This document shows positions 38,189 through 49,789 of a DNA stretch of 64,000 nucleotides, piece by piece. The stretch lies in NCBI GenBank assembly GCA_036417435.1, contig CM070919.1:30381318-30445317 (forward strand), written 5' to 3'. Source of the stretch: Inia geoffrensis (lineage: Eukaryota > Chordata > Mammalia > Artiodactyla > Iniidae). The stretch's first letter is position 1; each line of letters starts with the position of its first letter. The position numbers and the translations under genes are program-made. The notes below the pieces were generated by a model. That model searched no databases and was not told the origin of the DNA. It saw only the letters and a list, made by a program, of their open reading frames with translations.

Positions 38189-39023
38189 TAGTTTTTAATA
38201 TATTTAAAAAATGGGCAGAGCCTCATTTTTCTTATAGATGTACTGATGGCCAAAAAGTAAATGAAAAGGTCTTAAACATCATAATCATCAGGGAAATACA
38301 AATCAAAACCACCATAAGATATCGTCTGAAATCTGTTAGAATGTCTATCATCCAAGAGACAGGCGATAACAAGTGTCGACAAGGAAGTAGAGAAAGGGGA
38401 CCACTTGTGCGCTGTTAGTGGGAAGGTAAGTTGGTGCAGCCGCTGTAGAGAACAGCATGAAAGATCCTGAAAAAATTAAAAATTGAGCTACCATATGATC
38501 CAGCAACTCTGGGTATTTATCGGAAGAAAACATCACTAACTGGAAAAGATATACGCACCCCGACATTCATTGTAGCATTATTTATAACAGCAAAGATATG
38601 GAAACAATGTAAGTGTCCACTGACGGATGAATAAAAAAATGTCAGATATATACATACACACACACACACAAAATGGAGCGTTATTCAGCCATAAAGAATT
38701 AAATCTTGTCATTTACAGCAATACGGATGGACTTTGAGGGCATTATGCGCTCAGTGAAATAAATCCAGCGAATACCATCTGATCTCACTGTGGGCAAAAA
38801 CACTGAACTCAGAAACAGAAAATAGACTGGTGGTTGCCAGAGGTGGGCGTGAGGCTGGGGGTTGGGAGAAATGGGTGAAGGTGGTCAAAAGGTACAAGCT
38901 TACAGTTAATAAACAAGTCATAGGGATGCAATCAATATACAGCAAGGTGACTATTGTTAATAATGTATATTTGAAAGTTGCTGAGAGTGGCTCTTAAAAG
39001 CTCTCGTCAAAAAAAAAATTTGT

Positions 39024-39201
39024 GGGCTTCCCTGGTGGCGCAGTGGTTGGGAGTCCGCCTGCCGATGCAGGGGACACGGGTTCGTGCCCCGGTCCGGGAA
39101 GATCCCACATGCCGAGGAGCGGCTGGGCCCGTGGGCCATGGCCGCTGAGCCTGCGCTCCGCAACGGGAGAGGCCACAACAGTGAGAGGCCCATGTACCAC
39201 C

Positions 39202-39218
<17 letters not shown>
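39024..39218 (+). mobile_element. CHR-2-type SINE, short form with internal 15-bp deletion
   Basis: Inserted near the 3' end of the old L1. Flanks aaaaaaaaaatttgt at 39009-39023 and 39219-39233 agree, although much of the match is A-run. The usual 'gagcctgcgcgtccggagcc tgtgctccgc' segment is reduced to 'gagcctgcgctccgc', as expected from deletion between the two 'gagcctg' direct repeats. Confidence 0.93.
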
Positions 39219-39232
<14 letters not shown>

Positions 39233-39375
39233 TAACTGTATGGTGACAGGTGTTAAACTAGACTTATCATGGTGATCATTTTGCAATATATACAAATATC
39301 ACATCATTATATTGTACACCTGAAACTAGTATAAGGTTTTATGACAACTATACCTGAATGAAAAATAAAAGGGTG

Positions 39376-40423
39376 ACTCCAGATTTCCTCTGTGGTGTGT
39401 CTCCAGGATGACCCGGGGACCAATGAATCTAGGGCCTTTTATATGTATCCCATCTTTTATTCCCTACGATTTCTTTTTTTCAGGTAATCGTTTGTGCACT
39501 GGTGACTGTTTTGTTGTTGTTGTTAAAGATTTTTTTTCCCTTGAAAAAAATGCATTCTTCATTCTAATTACATTTACAGCTTGTGCATATCCTCCCACCT
39601 TCAGCCCACACAGGTCTGAAGACATTCTCCACATGCACATAAAGTCCTACTTTAAACATTTGTTAGGAAGTCAGAGCAATAAGTAGAAGTCTCTGTGATT
39701 GATTTTAAGCAGAATGATTTAATTTTGAGCTTTATTAACCTATAATGAACCCTTTATTAACCTATAATCTAAACCATGAACTTTGCTGATGTCCATCTTG
39801 TAACTGAGCTTCATTCTCCCCTGAGGGGGGTAAATGTTTGCTTTATGTTGTGTTTTTCTGGTGATTTTATGGTATGTGGCAGAAAATCAATTTCCACCAG
39901 TGTACTTTGGGGCAGAGGTATATATCTACATTGGGGGAGGGGAGGGAGACAAGCAATGATCCTTCAGTCCTGCCTTATTTTGAGCCAAGTCCAAATGCAA
40001 AAGGTTTTAAAAGGAATGTCAGATAACTCTCCAGGTGGTCAATCTATAAATAATGACAAATGGGAGAATGAAAGGAAAACCTTTCTGTGTAATCTGAGCC
40101 ATCCGCTGCAGAAGAATATATCATGACTGAATATTAAATATTTTAATTTGTCAGTGAATTCAAAGTATAGAAAACATCTTCTATCCAGAAAGTGATAACT
40201 GATTTGTATATGTCACAGGATACATTGTCACTTAGACTGACAGTCACCCAAGCCCAGGTACAGACCAGGGAATCAGAGAACCTCATTATCATCGTCCTGA
40301 TATAACATTAACCCGTGGCTGTTAGGCACACATATTTTAAAGCAATGCCATTACGTATTAAGTGGTAATTGAAAGTTAAAATTATAGATGCTCATTTTTC
40401 TAACTGTGATTTAGACCTACTTG

Positions 40424-40458
<35 letters not shown>

Positions 40459-40554
40459 TGTTTGTTGGAATTACCTGAGACTTTTATCCATGCTATAAAG
40501 CCCAATTTGTTTCTAGAATCAAGGATTCCAAATAAATGGGAAATTTTTCTTCTA
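39376..40554. other. Unique intergenic sequence with a GT microsatellite
   Basis: No gene recognised. T-rich stretches occur at 39470-39540 ('ttgttgttgttgtt' at 39511-39524). A small frame at 39776-40126 has no motif. Confidence 0.45.
40424..40460 (+). repeat. (GT)n microsatellite
   Basis: About 18 GT units with one TA interruption. Likely length-variable among individuals. Confidence 0.95.
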
Positions 40555-41244
40555 AAAAAATAGCAAGGTGGTAGACTAAACATTCCAATTAAAAGGGAAT
40601 TGTCAGAGGGAATTTTTTTAAAGGCTCAACTATGTACTATTTATAAGAGACATACATACTCTAAATATGAGGACAGATTGAAATGAAAAGGTAAGAGAAT
40701 CAGCAAACATGAAGCAAAAGAAAACTGCTGGGTCTTCATGAATATCAGGTAAAGTATCAATATTTCTAGAGATACAGAGATGTCCCAGTAATTAGAGGAG
40801 TAAATTCAATGGGAAGATGAAACAGTTTGACTGCAACTAATACTATAGCTTTGAGAGATATAAAGCAAAAAGTAATAGAATAAAAAAGAAATAGATACAT
40901 CAGCAACCATAATTGGAGATTTTAAGACACATCTCTTAGTAAATCATGAATTGAGGAAACAAAAGAATCAGTATGGATATAGAATATTTGACCCGATACC
41001 CCAGTTAACCTAATTGACACGTACAGAGCCTGATACCCAACAACCACAGAAAACATGTTATTTTTGCCATTACTTGGAACATTTATCTAAATAGATTACA
41101 TGTTGCACCACAAAGCAAATCACAACAAATCCAAAAGATCACTATCATACAGAATAATTTACATGACAGGAAGTTTGAAATCAAGAAAATAAAACAGAAA
41201 TTTTCTGAATGTATGGAAATTAAGTAATGCAGTTCTAAATTATC
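40555..41244 (+). mobile_element. Very old L1 ORF2 endonuclease-region fragment
   Basis: Pattern of ORF2 endonuclease coding sequence on plus strand: 'tagcaaggtggtagactaaa', 'aattggagattttaagacac', 'ttaacctaattgacacgtac', 'gaacatttatctaaatagat'. It is heavily decayed. It is cut at about 41245 by the start of another L1 5' UTR and its remainder is not recognisable downstream. Confidence 0.65.
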
Positions 41245-43054
41245 CTTGGTGATGAGTGACGTCGCTAAGATGGCAGAGTGGGAGACCCCCATCTCTGTCC
41301 TCCCACAGCAAACTACAGTTAGACGCTCTCCGCACATGAACATCGCTCGGGGAGAGCTCAGGGACTCACTGAAGGAGCTTCACCAATATCGTGGGGCAAA
41401 AACCCTGAGGATAGCGGCACAAGAAGTGTACGAGGAACAGTCTCATTAGCCTGCATCATGCCACCCCTCAGGCTGTCGCTGCTCAGTGCCATGAGGGAGC
41501 TCACCGGCTGGAAAGGCTTCCCCTCGATGGAAAAGGGAGAGCTGGGTCAGGGACCAACTTCCCCGCCTTTCAGGGCCCCTCGTGAAGGATCTTCTTCGGT
41601 GTCGCCACCCAGAGACTGGCACAGCTGAGACGTCTAGAGATGGCCAGGAACACGGAGGAAGGGCGGGGGTATCCATTACCAGCCGTGTGGTGTAAGTGAT
41701 GGAGTCCCCAGTGCAGTGCTCTGCAGAAAACCCGGTAGCTTTCACCGTGGAGCAGACCAGGGCCCAGCATAACTGCGGTGGACCCTCTGCAGAGGGCGTC
41801 ACGGCAGTGCACACGTGTAGACCCCAGCTGCCTGAGCTGACCCAGCTCGTACCACGGGGGCCACCCTGGGTGCGAGGCTCCAAGCCAGCAGGCAGCCCCG
41901 GCCTCTGGCGGAGTGCATGCTTAACAGCAGTCTAGTCCCCTGTGGCTGCCTCACAGCGGTGCACGCACCCGCAGCTCAGCCCTGTAACTGCACGAGCGCA
42001 CACCAACAGCGCAGGCTCCCACAGCTACTAGGGCACCCAGACTCAGCCCGCACCACCACTGGCACATGAACAGGGCGAGGCCCTGCAGTCGCCCGTTTGT
42101 AAGCAGCCGCCCTGACGTCTGGCACAGATACCCACAGCTAGCCCTGCAGCTGCCCAAGTGAACACTGGCACAGCCTGGGTCCCAGCAGCTGCCTGTGCAC
42201 CTGAATCCAGCCCCAGTGACAATCCTGTCACCGGCCTACCCTGCCACGTGTGCCCACAGTTAAGTCTTGCGTCTTTGTGCCTGCGTGCAGCAAGCCCCGA
42301 TTCCCGTCACCACTTCTCACCGTCACGCACGCACCTATGCCTAGCTCCTCCAGCTGTGTGAGCGCACACTCACAGCCCCGGCCCCCGTAACTGCTTTCAC
42401 ATCCCCAGCTGGCCCCAGGCCTCACCGCTGGACCTGGCCGTCACCACAGCCTGTGTGCCAGCAGCCCTCGCCACGACAAGTCACCTGCGACCCGTCCCCG
42501 CAGCCGAGCACGTGCACGCCGCTGACTCTGGCCACGGTGCTGCCTGCCCTGATCCCACACCACTGATCTGGAGGCATCACTGAAAACCCCAACTGAAGTC
42601 GTGGACCCTGGTGGCCTGAGCCAGCGCGACACCATGCCCACCCCCCAACTCAGCGCTGTCGCGTGCCCTCACACTTGGTGCCCTGCACCACTAGACACAG
42701 GGACACAGTATGCTAAAGCACGTCCCCACCCGCAGAAGAAGGTCTTTCCTTCCTAAACTCAGCCCATAAAGTCTGGAAGAGGTGATTGCTTCTTCAAACG
42801 CGCAGATACCCATGGAGGGTTACAGGGCTCATAGGAGTCATGGAAACACACCACCAAAGACACACAATAAACTACCAGTGACTGACCGCCCCCCCCACGT
42901 GGAGTTGCACAAATTGCCTGATAAAGAGTTCAAAACAATTGATCCAATGAAGCTCAGACAGCTACAGATAACACAGATAAACAATCTAAATTTTAAAAAT
43001 ACAAGAACAAAATAAGTTTGACAACGAGATAGGAAAAAAAATGACACAACTTTT
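41245..43054 (+). mobile_element. L1 5' UTR and start of ORF1, truncated (piece 1 of array)
   Basis: Starts 'gtgacgtcgctaagatggcagagtgggagac', a L1 5' start with YY1-like taagatggc at 41266-41274. The long GC-rich 5' UTR spans 41300-42780. A short ORF1-like part ('ctgataaagagttcaaaac') follows at 42910-43010. The piece stops where a different L1 5' UTR begins. The antisense-rich open frames at 41446-42641 are chance frames in GC-rich sequence. Confidence 0.7.
41266..41274 (+). promoter_or_regulatory. YY1-like motif at L1 5' start
   Basis: taagatggc just inside the 5' end of this L1 piece, the same position as the caagatggc motif in the 30286 element. Binding is inferred from the human L1 case. 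Confidence 0.45.
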
Positions 43055-43429
43055 GGAGACCAAGAAGGCTCATATTAGAAGTGTAAGAAGAGCAGCTACA
43101 TTCGGACCACGACGCCCCTCCTCCAGGCCATTGCAGCACTGCCCCGAGAGGGCATCCCTGGGCCTACAGGCTCCCCAGTGGGAAAAAGAAAGCCCAAGTT
43201 GGACACCCAGTGGTGTGAGTTGCTTCCCAGGAAGCCCATTCACGCCCACCTCTCAAGGGGAGTCCTGTGAGGCCTGGTGACTGCAGATCGGATTGTGGCA
43301 GAAGGAGATGGGGCTTTACGGCAACCGGCCCTCAGATCCTGACAGAATGAGTACCTACTCACTGCGCCCAAGCAGTCGTGTGTACCAGCAGATCCGCACA
43401 TCTACACGGCCCAAGTGGTGCCTCAGTCT

Positions 43430-44210
43430 GACCAGGGAACATCAGTCCTGCCTGGTTTAGGACCCCAAATGGCTAGCCTTGCCAGCCTTGGGGGCTGTTC
43501 TGCTGACTTTCCCAGGTAGGGAAACTTAATTCATAGCCCCATCTACTGCTAAGTATACACTCCCTGTCCCACACGACCAGGAAGCCTGGTTGGAGCACCT
43601 GAGAAGCTGTGTAACCCAGCGTACTCAAGCGGAGAGCCCGGCCAGCTGCTCTGCAGGGCAGCAAAGCCAAGATGGTGGCCCTGTCTGGCAAGGGAACTCA
43701 GCGCACAGTTCTGCCTCACCTGAGACTTTAAGCAATGAGCATTGCCAGCCCTGGAGCACGTTCATTGCCACTGCCGTCTTGGGGCCTGTTCTGCCGGCCC
43801 GCCCCAGGCAGGAAAGCTCATTCATAGCCCAACTTATTGCTTGCTGCTGTCCCCAGACCTGCCTGATAAGGAAACCTAGCCAGTGCACCCAGGAAGCTGA
43901 GTCGCCCATCCTTCAGCCCCACTTAAAGTGGCAAATGAGCAGAGACCAGCCAGCAGCTCTGTCTGTGTGCAGAGCAAAGGCGGTAGCCCCATCTGGCCAG
44001 GCAACTCAGTGTGCAGTTCTGCCAGATCTGGGTCCCCAGACAATGAGCCATACTGGCCTTGGGGCCCATTCTACCACCCTCCCCCAAACAGTGAGGCTAA
44101 TTCATACCCACCCAACTGGGAAGCCTGACCAGAGAATCCAGACAACTGCAGGGCCCATCCACGTCCTGTGTGTGGGCAGGGAACCAAGCCAGCAGGGCTA
44201 TCTACTGGTT
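43430..44210 (+). repeat. Tandem units in L1 5' UTR, period about 280-291 bp
   Basis: The landmark 'cttgggg(c/g)c(tg)ttct' followed by 'aattcatag(c/t)ccc'-like sequence occurs at 43487, 43778 and 44058. Further landmarks repeat in order: 'ggaagc(tg/c)tg', 'gccagc(ag)ctct', 'gcaaag(cc)', 'tctgg(c)caaggcaactcag', 'cagttctgcc'. The 5' end is a partial unit. This is like the monomer promoters of rodent L1, but the copies have diverged strongly. A 262-codon frame at 43590-44378 crosses the units but the equivalent peptides lie in different frames, so it is not repeat-coded protein. Confidence 0.75.
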
Positions 44211-44639
44211 CTCAGTCAGCCCCACCCACCCCGACCCCCAGACCTCAGAGCTCAGGCAGGAGCTTCACCTAAAAGTAGGTCCCAACGGCAAATGCCACGT
44301 GCCCAAGGATGCTACCAGCCGCCCCATCCAAAAACCCACGCAGAGTGGACTGGTGAAGAACTGTCTCTGCCAAAGTGAACCTGTGAAGTCTGGAAGAGGA
44401 GACTGCTTCTTCAGATGCTTAGATGCCAATGTACGGAATCAAGAATCACACACACACACAATCAGGTAAAGAGGACACCACCAAACAAAACTAACAAAGC
44501 TCCCATAACTGACCCTGAAGAAACTGAGATATGAACTGCCTAAGAACTCACAATAATCTTCTTAGTTTAGTAAAATACGAGAACACAGAGACACACAAAT
44601 AAAAGAAATTAAACAACGCATGAACAAAATGAGATGTTC

Positions 44640-45562
44640 AACAATGAAATAGAAACAAAATCAGAAATTATAGAGCTGAAGAATTCAATGACTGAACTGA
44701 AGAATTCAACAGAGAGCTTCCAAAGAAGATTCAACCACGCAGAAGAAAGAATCAAACTCAAATATCGAATATATGTCATGTAACATTATTCAGTCAGAAG
44801 AGCAAAAAGAAAAAAGAGAGTGAAGAAAGCCTACGGAACTTTCTGGACACCACACACACACTCTATACATAGAGTGCCAGCGTGCTGAGCTGCAAGAGCC
44901 AAAGTAAACAAATAATTCCTTAATGAAGAAAAGTGTTCGCTGCATCAAATGGGAAGGCAAAGGTACTATTTCATCAAACATTTTGAAAAGTCATGGTATT
45001 ATGGCATCATAAAAAGAAAATAATTCTACAGCAACTGAACTCAAAGGCACAGAACGTTGAGATCTAACAGATATTCAAAAAAGCTATCATAAAGAAATGC
45101 AACAAGCTACCAGAAACTCAGAAATGCAATTCCATGAACTCAAAAATAAATGTACAGAAGGAGTTCTTTACCAAAGACATTAGAATTATAAAAATAAACC
45201 AACAAATTCTGGAGCCGAAGAAATCAACGAATGAGAAAAAGTCATTAGACAGCATAGGTAATAGCGCAGATCAGATGGAAAAAAGAATGAGAGACTCGGA
45301 GGATGTGAACTTAGAAATAATTCAGTTGAAAGAGAAAAGAGAACTAAGGTTTTTTTAAAGTGAAGAAACCCTATGAGAGTGACGGGATTCAATCAGAAAA
45401 GCAAACCTAAGAATAACTGATATACCAGAAGGAGGAGAGGGCAGAGAGTTTATTTAAAGAAATCATAGCTGAGAACTTCCCCAACATGGGCAAGGAACTG
45501 GACATTCAAATCCACAAAGCTGGTAGAACATCTTATTATCTCCATGTAAAAAAGATCATCTG
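44640..45562 (+). pseudogene. L1 ORF1 remnant, coiled-coil part
   Basis: Broken ORF1. A coiled-coil-like stretch of 74 codons at 45134-45358 contains 'MEKRMRDSEDVNLEIIQLKEKREL'. After it come 'agaggaggagagggcagaga' and 'gagaacttccccaacatgggcaaggaac', typical of the ORF1 central domain. Cut at 45562 by the next L1. Confidence 0.7.
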
Positions 45563-45575
45563 GACAGTTCCAGTT

Positions 45576-45584
45576 CAAGATGGT
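45576..45584 (+). promoter_or_regulatory. YY1-like motif at L1 5' start
   Basis: caagatggt at the 5' end of this L1, one base from the caagatggc form. Confidence 0.45.
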
Positions 45585-47292
45585 GACGTAAGAGGATTCT
45601 GAACTCACCCCCTCTCACGCACACACAAAATCTATGGCTACCTATTGAACAACTTCCTCTGAAAAAGCCTAACACCTGGCTGAGTGACTCCTACACACTG
45701 CACAAATGAGACAGCCCACCCTGAAGCAGGTGAGAGGGGCTGGGACACGATCTCGCCATAAAGCCCCACCTCCAGCGCCGAAACACACGGTCAGGAGGGA
45801 ACTCAGCAATCCCTGAGGAGTGAAGGGTTTAAACCCCACATCAGCACTCCAACTTTTAAGACCTGCCCCTGAGAGGCAAGCTCCCAAACCATCTAGCTTT
45901 CAAAACCAATGGGGCTTGTGTCCCCAACAAGGCTACAGACAACCTGAGAAACAGCTCTTAAAGGGCATACACACCTGGACTCCTGTGCCCTAGGGCCCAG
46001 CCTGGAAGCGGCTGATCGAGGGGTGCCCAGACTTTGTGTGGGGGAGACCCATCTGCTTGTCTTGGAGCATCAGCCCAGGGCTGGCTTCTGATCTGACGTA
46101 CACTTGGGGGCTGCCTGGGGACAGAGGATTCTTGGGCGCCATCTCTGGCTCTCCCTCTGCCTTTCTATAGCTGTGGGTGCCATTGTCTTTTAACTCTAGG
46201 CTTTTCTTTCCTGGGGGCACCATCTCTATACTCTTTCTTTGACTTACTCCAGCCAGTGGGCACCATCTTCACAATCACCCTCCCTCGCGCACTAGCTGGT
46301 GGAGGCCTGTTTTCTCTTTTTCATTTCTGTTTCCCAGCAGATGCCATCGTGTTGCTCACCCTCTGCTCCACCCAGTGGTATCATCTTTGTGCTCCAGAGC
46401 ACCAGTTACTCCCAGAGGGGACCTTTTACATCAATCTGGTGGGCTGGTTTTATGCCTGGTGCCTAGTTTTTGCAGCTGCCACCCTGGGACATCTCTATTT
46501 TGCCTCGCTCTGATTTGTCAACGGGGCTTACACTCAGGGGTCCCACAGAACTGTAACCAACAGAGAAAGGATTCATTAAAGGCTACCACCTCTGTGGCAC
46601 GGCAGGAGTGAACAGACCCAGGAGCTCAGTCTTTCTGTGAAAGATTATTAGCTTATCATCATCGATGCATTAAGTAAATTAATTAAACACACATCTAACT
46701 ATAATCCTTCCCAGAGACCAGGTGCTATCTTCACACTCTCTCTGCTGTGCTACAGAATACCAATATCTTCTAAAGAGAAGCATTTACACTGATATGGTGC
46801 CCTGGCCTTTACGTCTGGTGCCTCAGTCTTTGAAGCTGCTACCTGAGGATGCCCCAGCATCTTTTGGCACTGGTGGCCAGGGAGCCTTGTGATCCTGGGT
46901 CCCATGGGACTGTAACAACCTGAAAGATAGTTCTTGGCATGCTACCACCACCAGGGCACTGTATAAAAACAAGACTGAAACACATCCTTGGTCTCTCTTT
47001 AAAAGAGGCCTGTTTGCTTATCTTGGAGCTTCTGAATATGGGGCAGGCTTCCAGTTTAGCACCACGCATCCAGGGGACTGCAGATGTGCTTTCAGGGGAT
47101 GTAGACCGGTGCATGCCATCTGTGCACGCTCTCTCACTACAGCTCATTGGTACCGCCAGACCAGAGCCCTGACTTTTGTGACTGCTGCCCAGGGGACACT
47201 TCTAGCTCATCTGGCACTGGTGGCCAGAGTTGTGGTCCCATAGTACTGTATATATTGCATATTTAAAGAACTGCTGCCAAAGGGTCTGGCTT

Positions 47293-47483
47293 GGGGCTTC
47301 CCTGGTGGCGCAGTGGTTGAGAGTCCGCCTGCCGATGCAGGGGACACGGGTTTGTGCCCCGGTCCGGGAAGATCCCACATGCCGCGGAGCGGCTGGGCCC
47401 GAGAGCCGTGGCCTCTGGGCATGCGCAGCCGGAGTCTGTGCTCCGCAATGGGAGAGGCCACAACAGTGAGAGGCCTACCTAAC

Positions 47484-47513
<30 letters not shown>
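47293..47513 (+). mobile_element. CHR-2-type SINE, short form
   Basis: Short form with a diverged middle ('gagagccgtggcctctgggcat') and a tail of about 30 A. Flanks agggtctggctt (47281-47292) and agagtctgtctt (47514-47525) match at 10 of 12. Inserted in the L1 5' UTR. Confidence 0.94.
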
Positions 47514-47517
<4 letters not shown>

Positions 47518-47704
47518 TCTGTCTTACAATCAGCCTGAATCTAGGTGCTGACTGAGCTCCTGGGACACTGACAGGTCTTGGCATAGCCTCAAATAAAAAT
47601 AAAATAGAGTAAACCATCAGAAATAAAAGAAGGTTGGACACTCAAAAGGTTTGAGAGACAACCAAGTGTGAGGGTAGTGTTGAACGATAAGGTGTATCAT
47701 CTAT

Positions 47705-48130
47705 ATGAAGCCACTCCTGCAAGACTGGGAAAGGGAGCTGTTGTATCTAATGCACAGAAACCAAAACAGAGAGTCAAGAAAAAATGAAGAAACACAGGGT
47801 GTGTTCCAAGCAAAAGAACATAATAAAATCTCACTTAAAAAAAACAACCTTAATGAAATGGAGAGAAGTAATTTACCTGATAAAGAGTTCAAAGTAATGG
47901 TCTCAGAGGTGCTCACCAAACTCAGGAGAAGAATGGATGAACACCATGAGAACTTCAGCAAAGAGAGAGAAAATATAAGAAAGTACCAAATAGATGTCAA
48001 AGAGCTGAAGAACACAATGACTGCACTGAAAAATACACTAGAGGGGTTTAAGAGCAAACTACATGAGGCAGAAAAAATGATCACTGAGCTCAAAGAGCAG
48101 TGGAACTCAGAGCAGCAAAAAGAAGAATGA
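47705..48130 (+). pseudogene. L1 ORF1 remnant, longest open piece (141 codons)
   Basis: A single open frame covering the N-terminal and coiled-coil parts of ORF1. Residues about 55-75 read 'NLPDKEFKVMVSEVLTKLRRR' and a heptad-rich coiled coil follows (residues 75-140, ending 'ELKEQWNSEQQKEE'). The RRM-like and C-terminal domains are absent. The frame opens in 5' UTR-like sequence, so the first 30 or so residues may not be native ORF1. No function is expected. Confidence 0.8.
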
Positions 48131-49789
48131 AAAAAAGTGATTAAAAATATTATTAAAATTTAACTAAAAATTTAAAAAATGATTAAAAAGAAAAAACAAG
48201 ACTCTATGCTGCCTACAAGAGACTCACTTCAGATGTAAGCACACACACAAACTGAAAGTGAAAGGACAGAAAAAAAAACATTCTGTTCAAATGGAAACCA
48301 AAAGAAAGCTGGAGTAGCTATACTTATATCAGACAAAATAGACTTTCAAATAAAGACTGTAATAAGAGACAAAAAAGGGGATTACAAAATAATACAAGGG
48401 TAAATCCAACAAGAGGATGTAACTGTAAATACTTAGGCACCCAGCGGAGCAGCATCTAAATATATAAAGCAAACATTAACAGGCCAGAAGGGAGAAACAG
48501 ACAGCAACACAATAATAGTAGGTGAGTTGAATGCCCCACTTTCATCAGTGGAGAATAAGGAAACGTTAACCTTAAATGACACAACAGACTTAACAGATAG
48601 ATACAGAACAGTCCATCCAAAAGCAGCATACACATTCTTCTCAAGTGTACATGGAACATTCTCCAGGATAGATCATATGTTTGGAGACAAGCCAGTCTTA
48701 ATACATTTAAGAAGACATATCATATCAAGCATCTTGTCTAACTACAATGGTATAAAACTAGGAATCAATTACAGAAAGAAACAGAAAAATTCACAATATG
48801 TGATTATACAACAAGCTCCTTGAAAAATCAGTGGGTCTAAGAAGAAATCAAAAGAATAAAAAAAATACCTTGGGACAAATGAAATTAGAAATACAGCATT
48901 TCGAAACTTTTGTGATGCAACAGAACAAGTTCTAAGATGGAAGTTCACAGCAAAAATACCTACGTCAAGGAACAATTTGAAATTAACTTTATACCTCAGG
49001 AACAAGGCAAAAAGAAGATTAAACAAAGCCCAAAGTTATAAGGAAGGAAATAACAAAGATCAGAGAGGAAATAAATAAAACCGTGTTTTAAAAGACGATA
49101 GAAAAGATCAGCGAAGCTGAGAACTGGTTCCTTGAAAAAATAAAATTGACAAATGAGTAGCTGGACTCACCAAGAAAAACAGAGAGGACTTAAATGAAAA
49201 CAACAGACCTTAGAGAGGAGATGTTACTACTGATAACATAAAAATGCAAAAGATTAAGAGACTACTATAAAAAGCGTTATACGCCAACAAGTTTGATATT
49301 TAGAAGAAATGGGAAAATTCCTAGAAACATATGACTTATGAAGACTGAATTAGAAAGAAATATAATATATGAACAAGAAGATTACTGGTAAGGAGAATTG
49401 AATCAGTAACAAAACCTCCAAACAAAGTTCGGCCTTTACTGGTGAATTCTACCAAACATTAAAAGGAGGATTAATACCAATCAATCCTCTAAAACTCATC
49501 CAAAAAATGGGAGAGGAGGGAACACTTCTAAGCTCATCTTCAAGGCCAGTATCACCCTGATACCAAAACCAGACAAGGATGACACTAGCAAATTACAGGC
49601 TCATATCCCTGATAAACACAGTTGGTAAAATCCTCAACAAAATATTACCAAACTCAACAATACATTAAAAGGATCATACACCATGGGCAGTGTAATTTAC
49701 TCAAGGGATACAATGATGGTTCAATATTTGTGAAATCAAGGTGATATACAACTTCATTAAAAAAATGAAGGATAAAAATTATATGATCA

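Larger units (their letters stand above)
34470..38760 (+). pseudogene. L1 ORF2 remnant
   Basis: Endonuclease, RT and C-terminal regions are in order. Endonuclease sequence includes 'FSSAHRTFPRIDHMFSHK'-like residues (about 34990-35070). RT includes 'IIHNDQVGFLPGIQ' (about 36030-36070). The polymerase motif FADD reads IAGD at 36302-36313, so a catalytic aspartate is lost as well as the frame. Three SINEs (37056, 37640, 37985) lie in the C-terminal part. Confidence 0.82.
30286..39375 (+). mobile_element. Near full-length old L1 with six SINE insertions
   Basis: Begins 'ggttcaagatggcagtgtagg', a typical L1 5' start, followed by a long GC-richer 5' UTR (30286-32830), an ORF1 remnant (about 32850-33900), a linker (to about 34460), ORF2 (about 34470-38760) and a 3' end near 39375. 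The six SINEs (30781, 33085, 37056, 37640, 37985, 39024) leave roughly 7.6 kb of L1, about full length for an old L1 with a long 5' UTR. All frames are broken by many stops, so it is immobile. Confidence 0.88.
43055..45562 (+). mobile_element. L1 5' UTR and ORF1 part, different subfamily (piece 2 of array)
   Basis: Begins about 'ggagaccaagaaggctcatattagaag' and 'cggaccacgacgcccctcc'. The 5' UTR includes three tandem ~285-bp units (43430-44210), then a leader ('agtctggaagaggagactgcttcttc'), then ORF1 remnant to 45562, where the next L1 5' end begins. Its sequence differs from the 41245 and 45563 elements, so it is another L1 subfamily. Confidence 0.7.

Noticed and set aside
40424..40460. GT repeat as possible CRISPR or regulatory array
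   Set aside because: Simple microsatellite without spacers. The same applies to 55489-55527.
41446..42641. Antisense frames of up to 145 codons in the L1 5' UTR (possible ORF0-like gene)
   Set aside because: Human ORF0 is antisense in L1 5' UTR, but the frames here show no sequence in common among the L1 pieces and GC-rich DNA gives long frames by chance.
43590..44378. 262-codon open frame, the longest in the window
   Set aside because: It crosses tandem L1 5' UTR units, but the corresponding peptide of the next unit lies in another frame (compare the 43928-44128 frame). There is no domain or start context. It is a chance frame in GC-rich repeat DNA.
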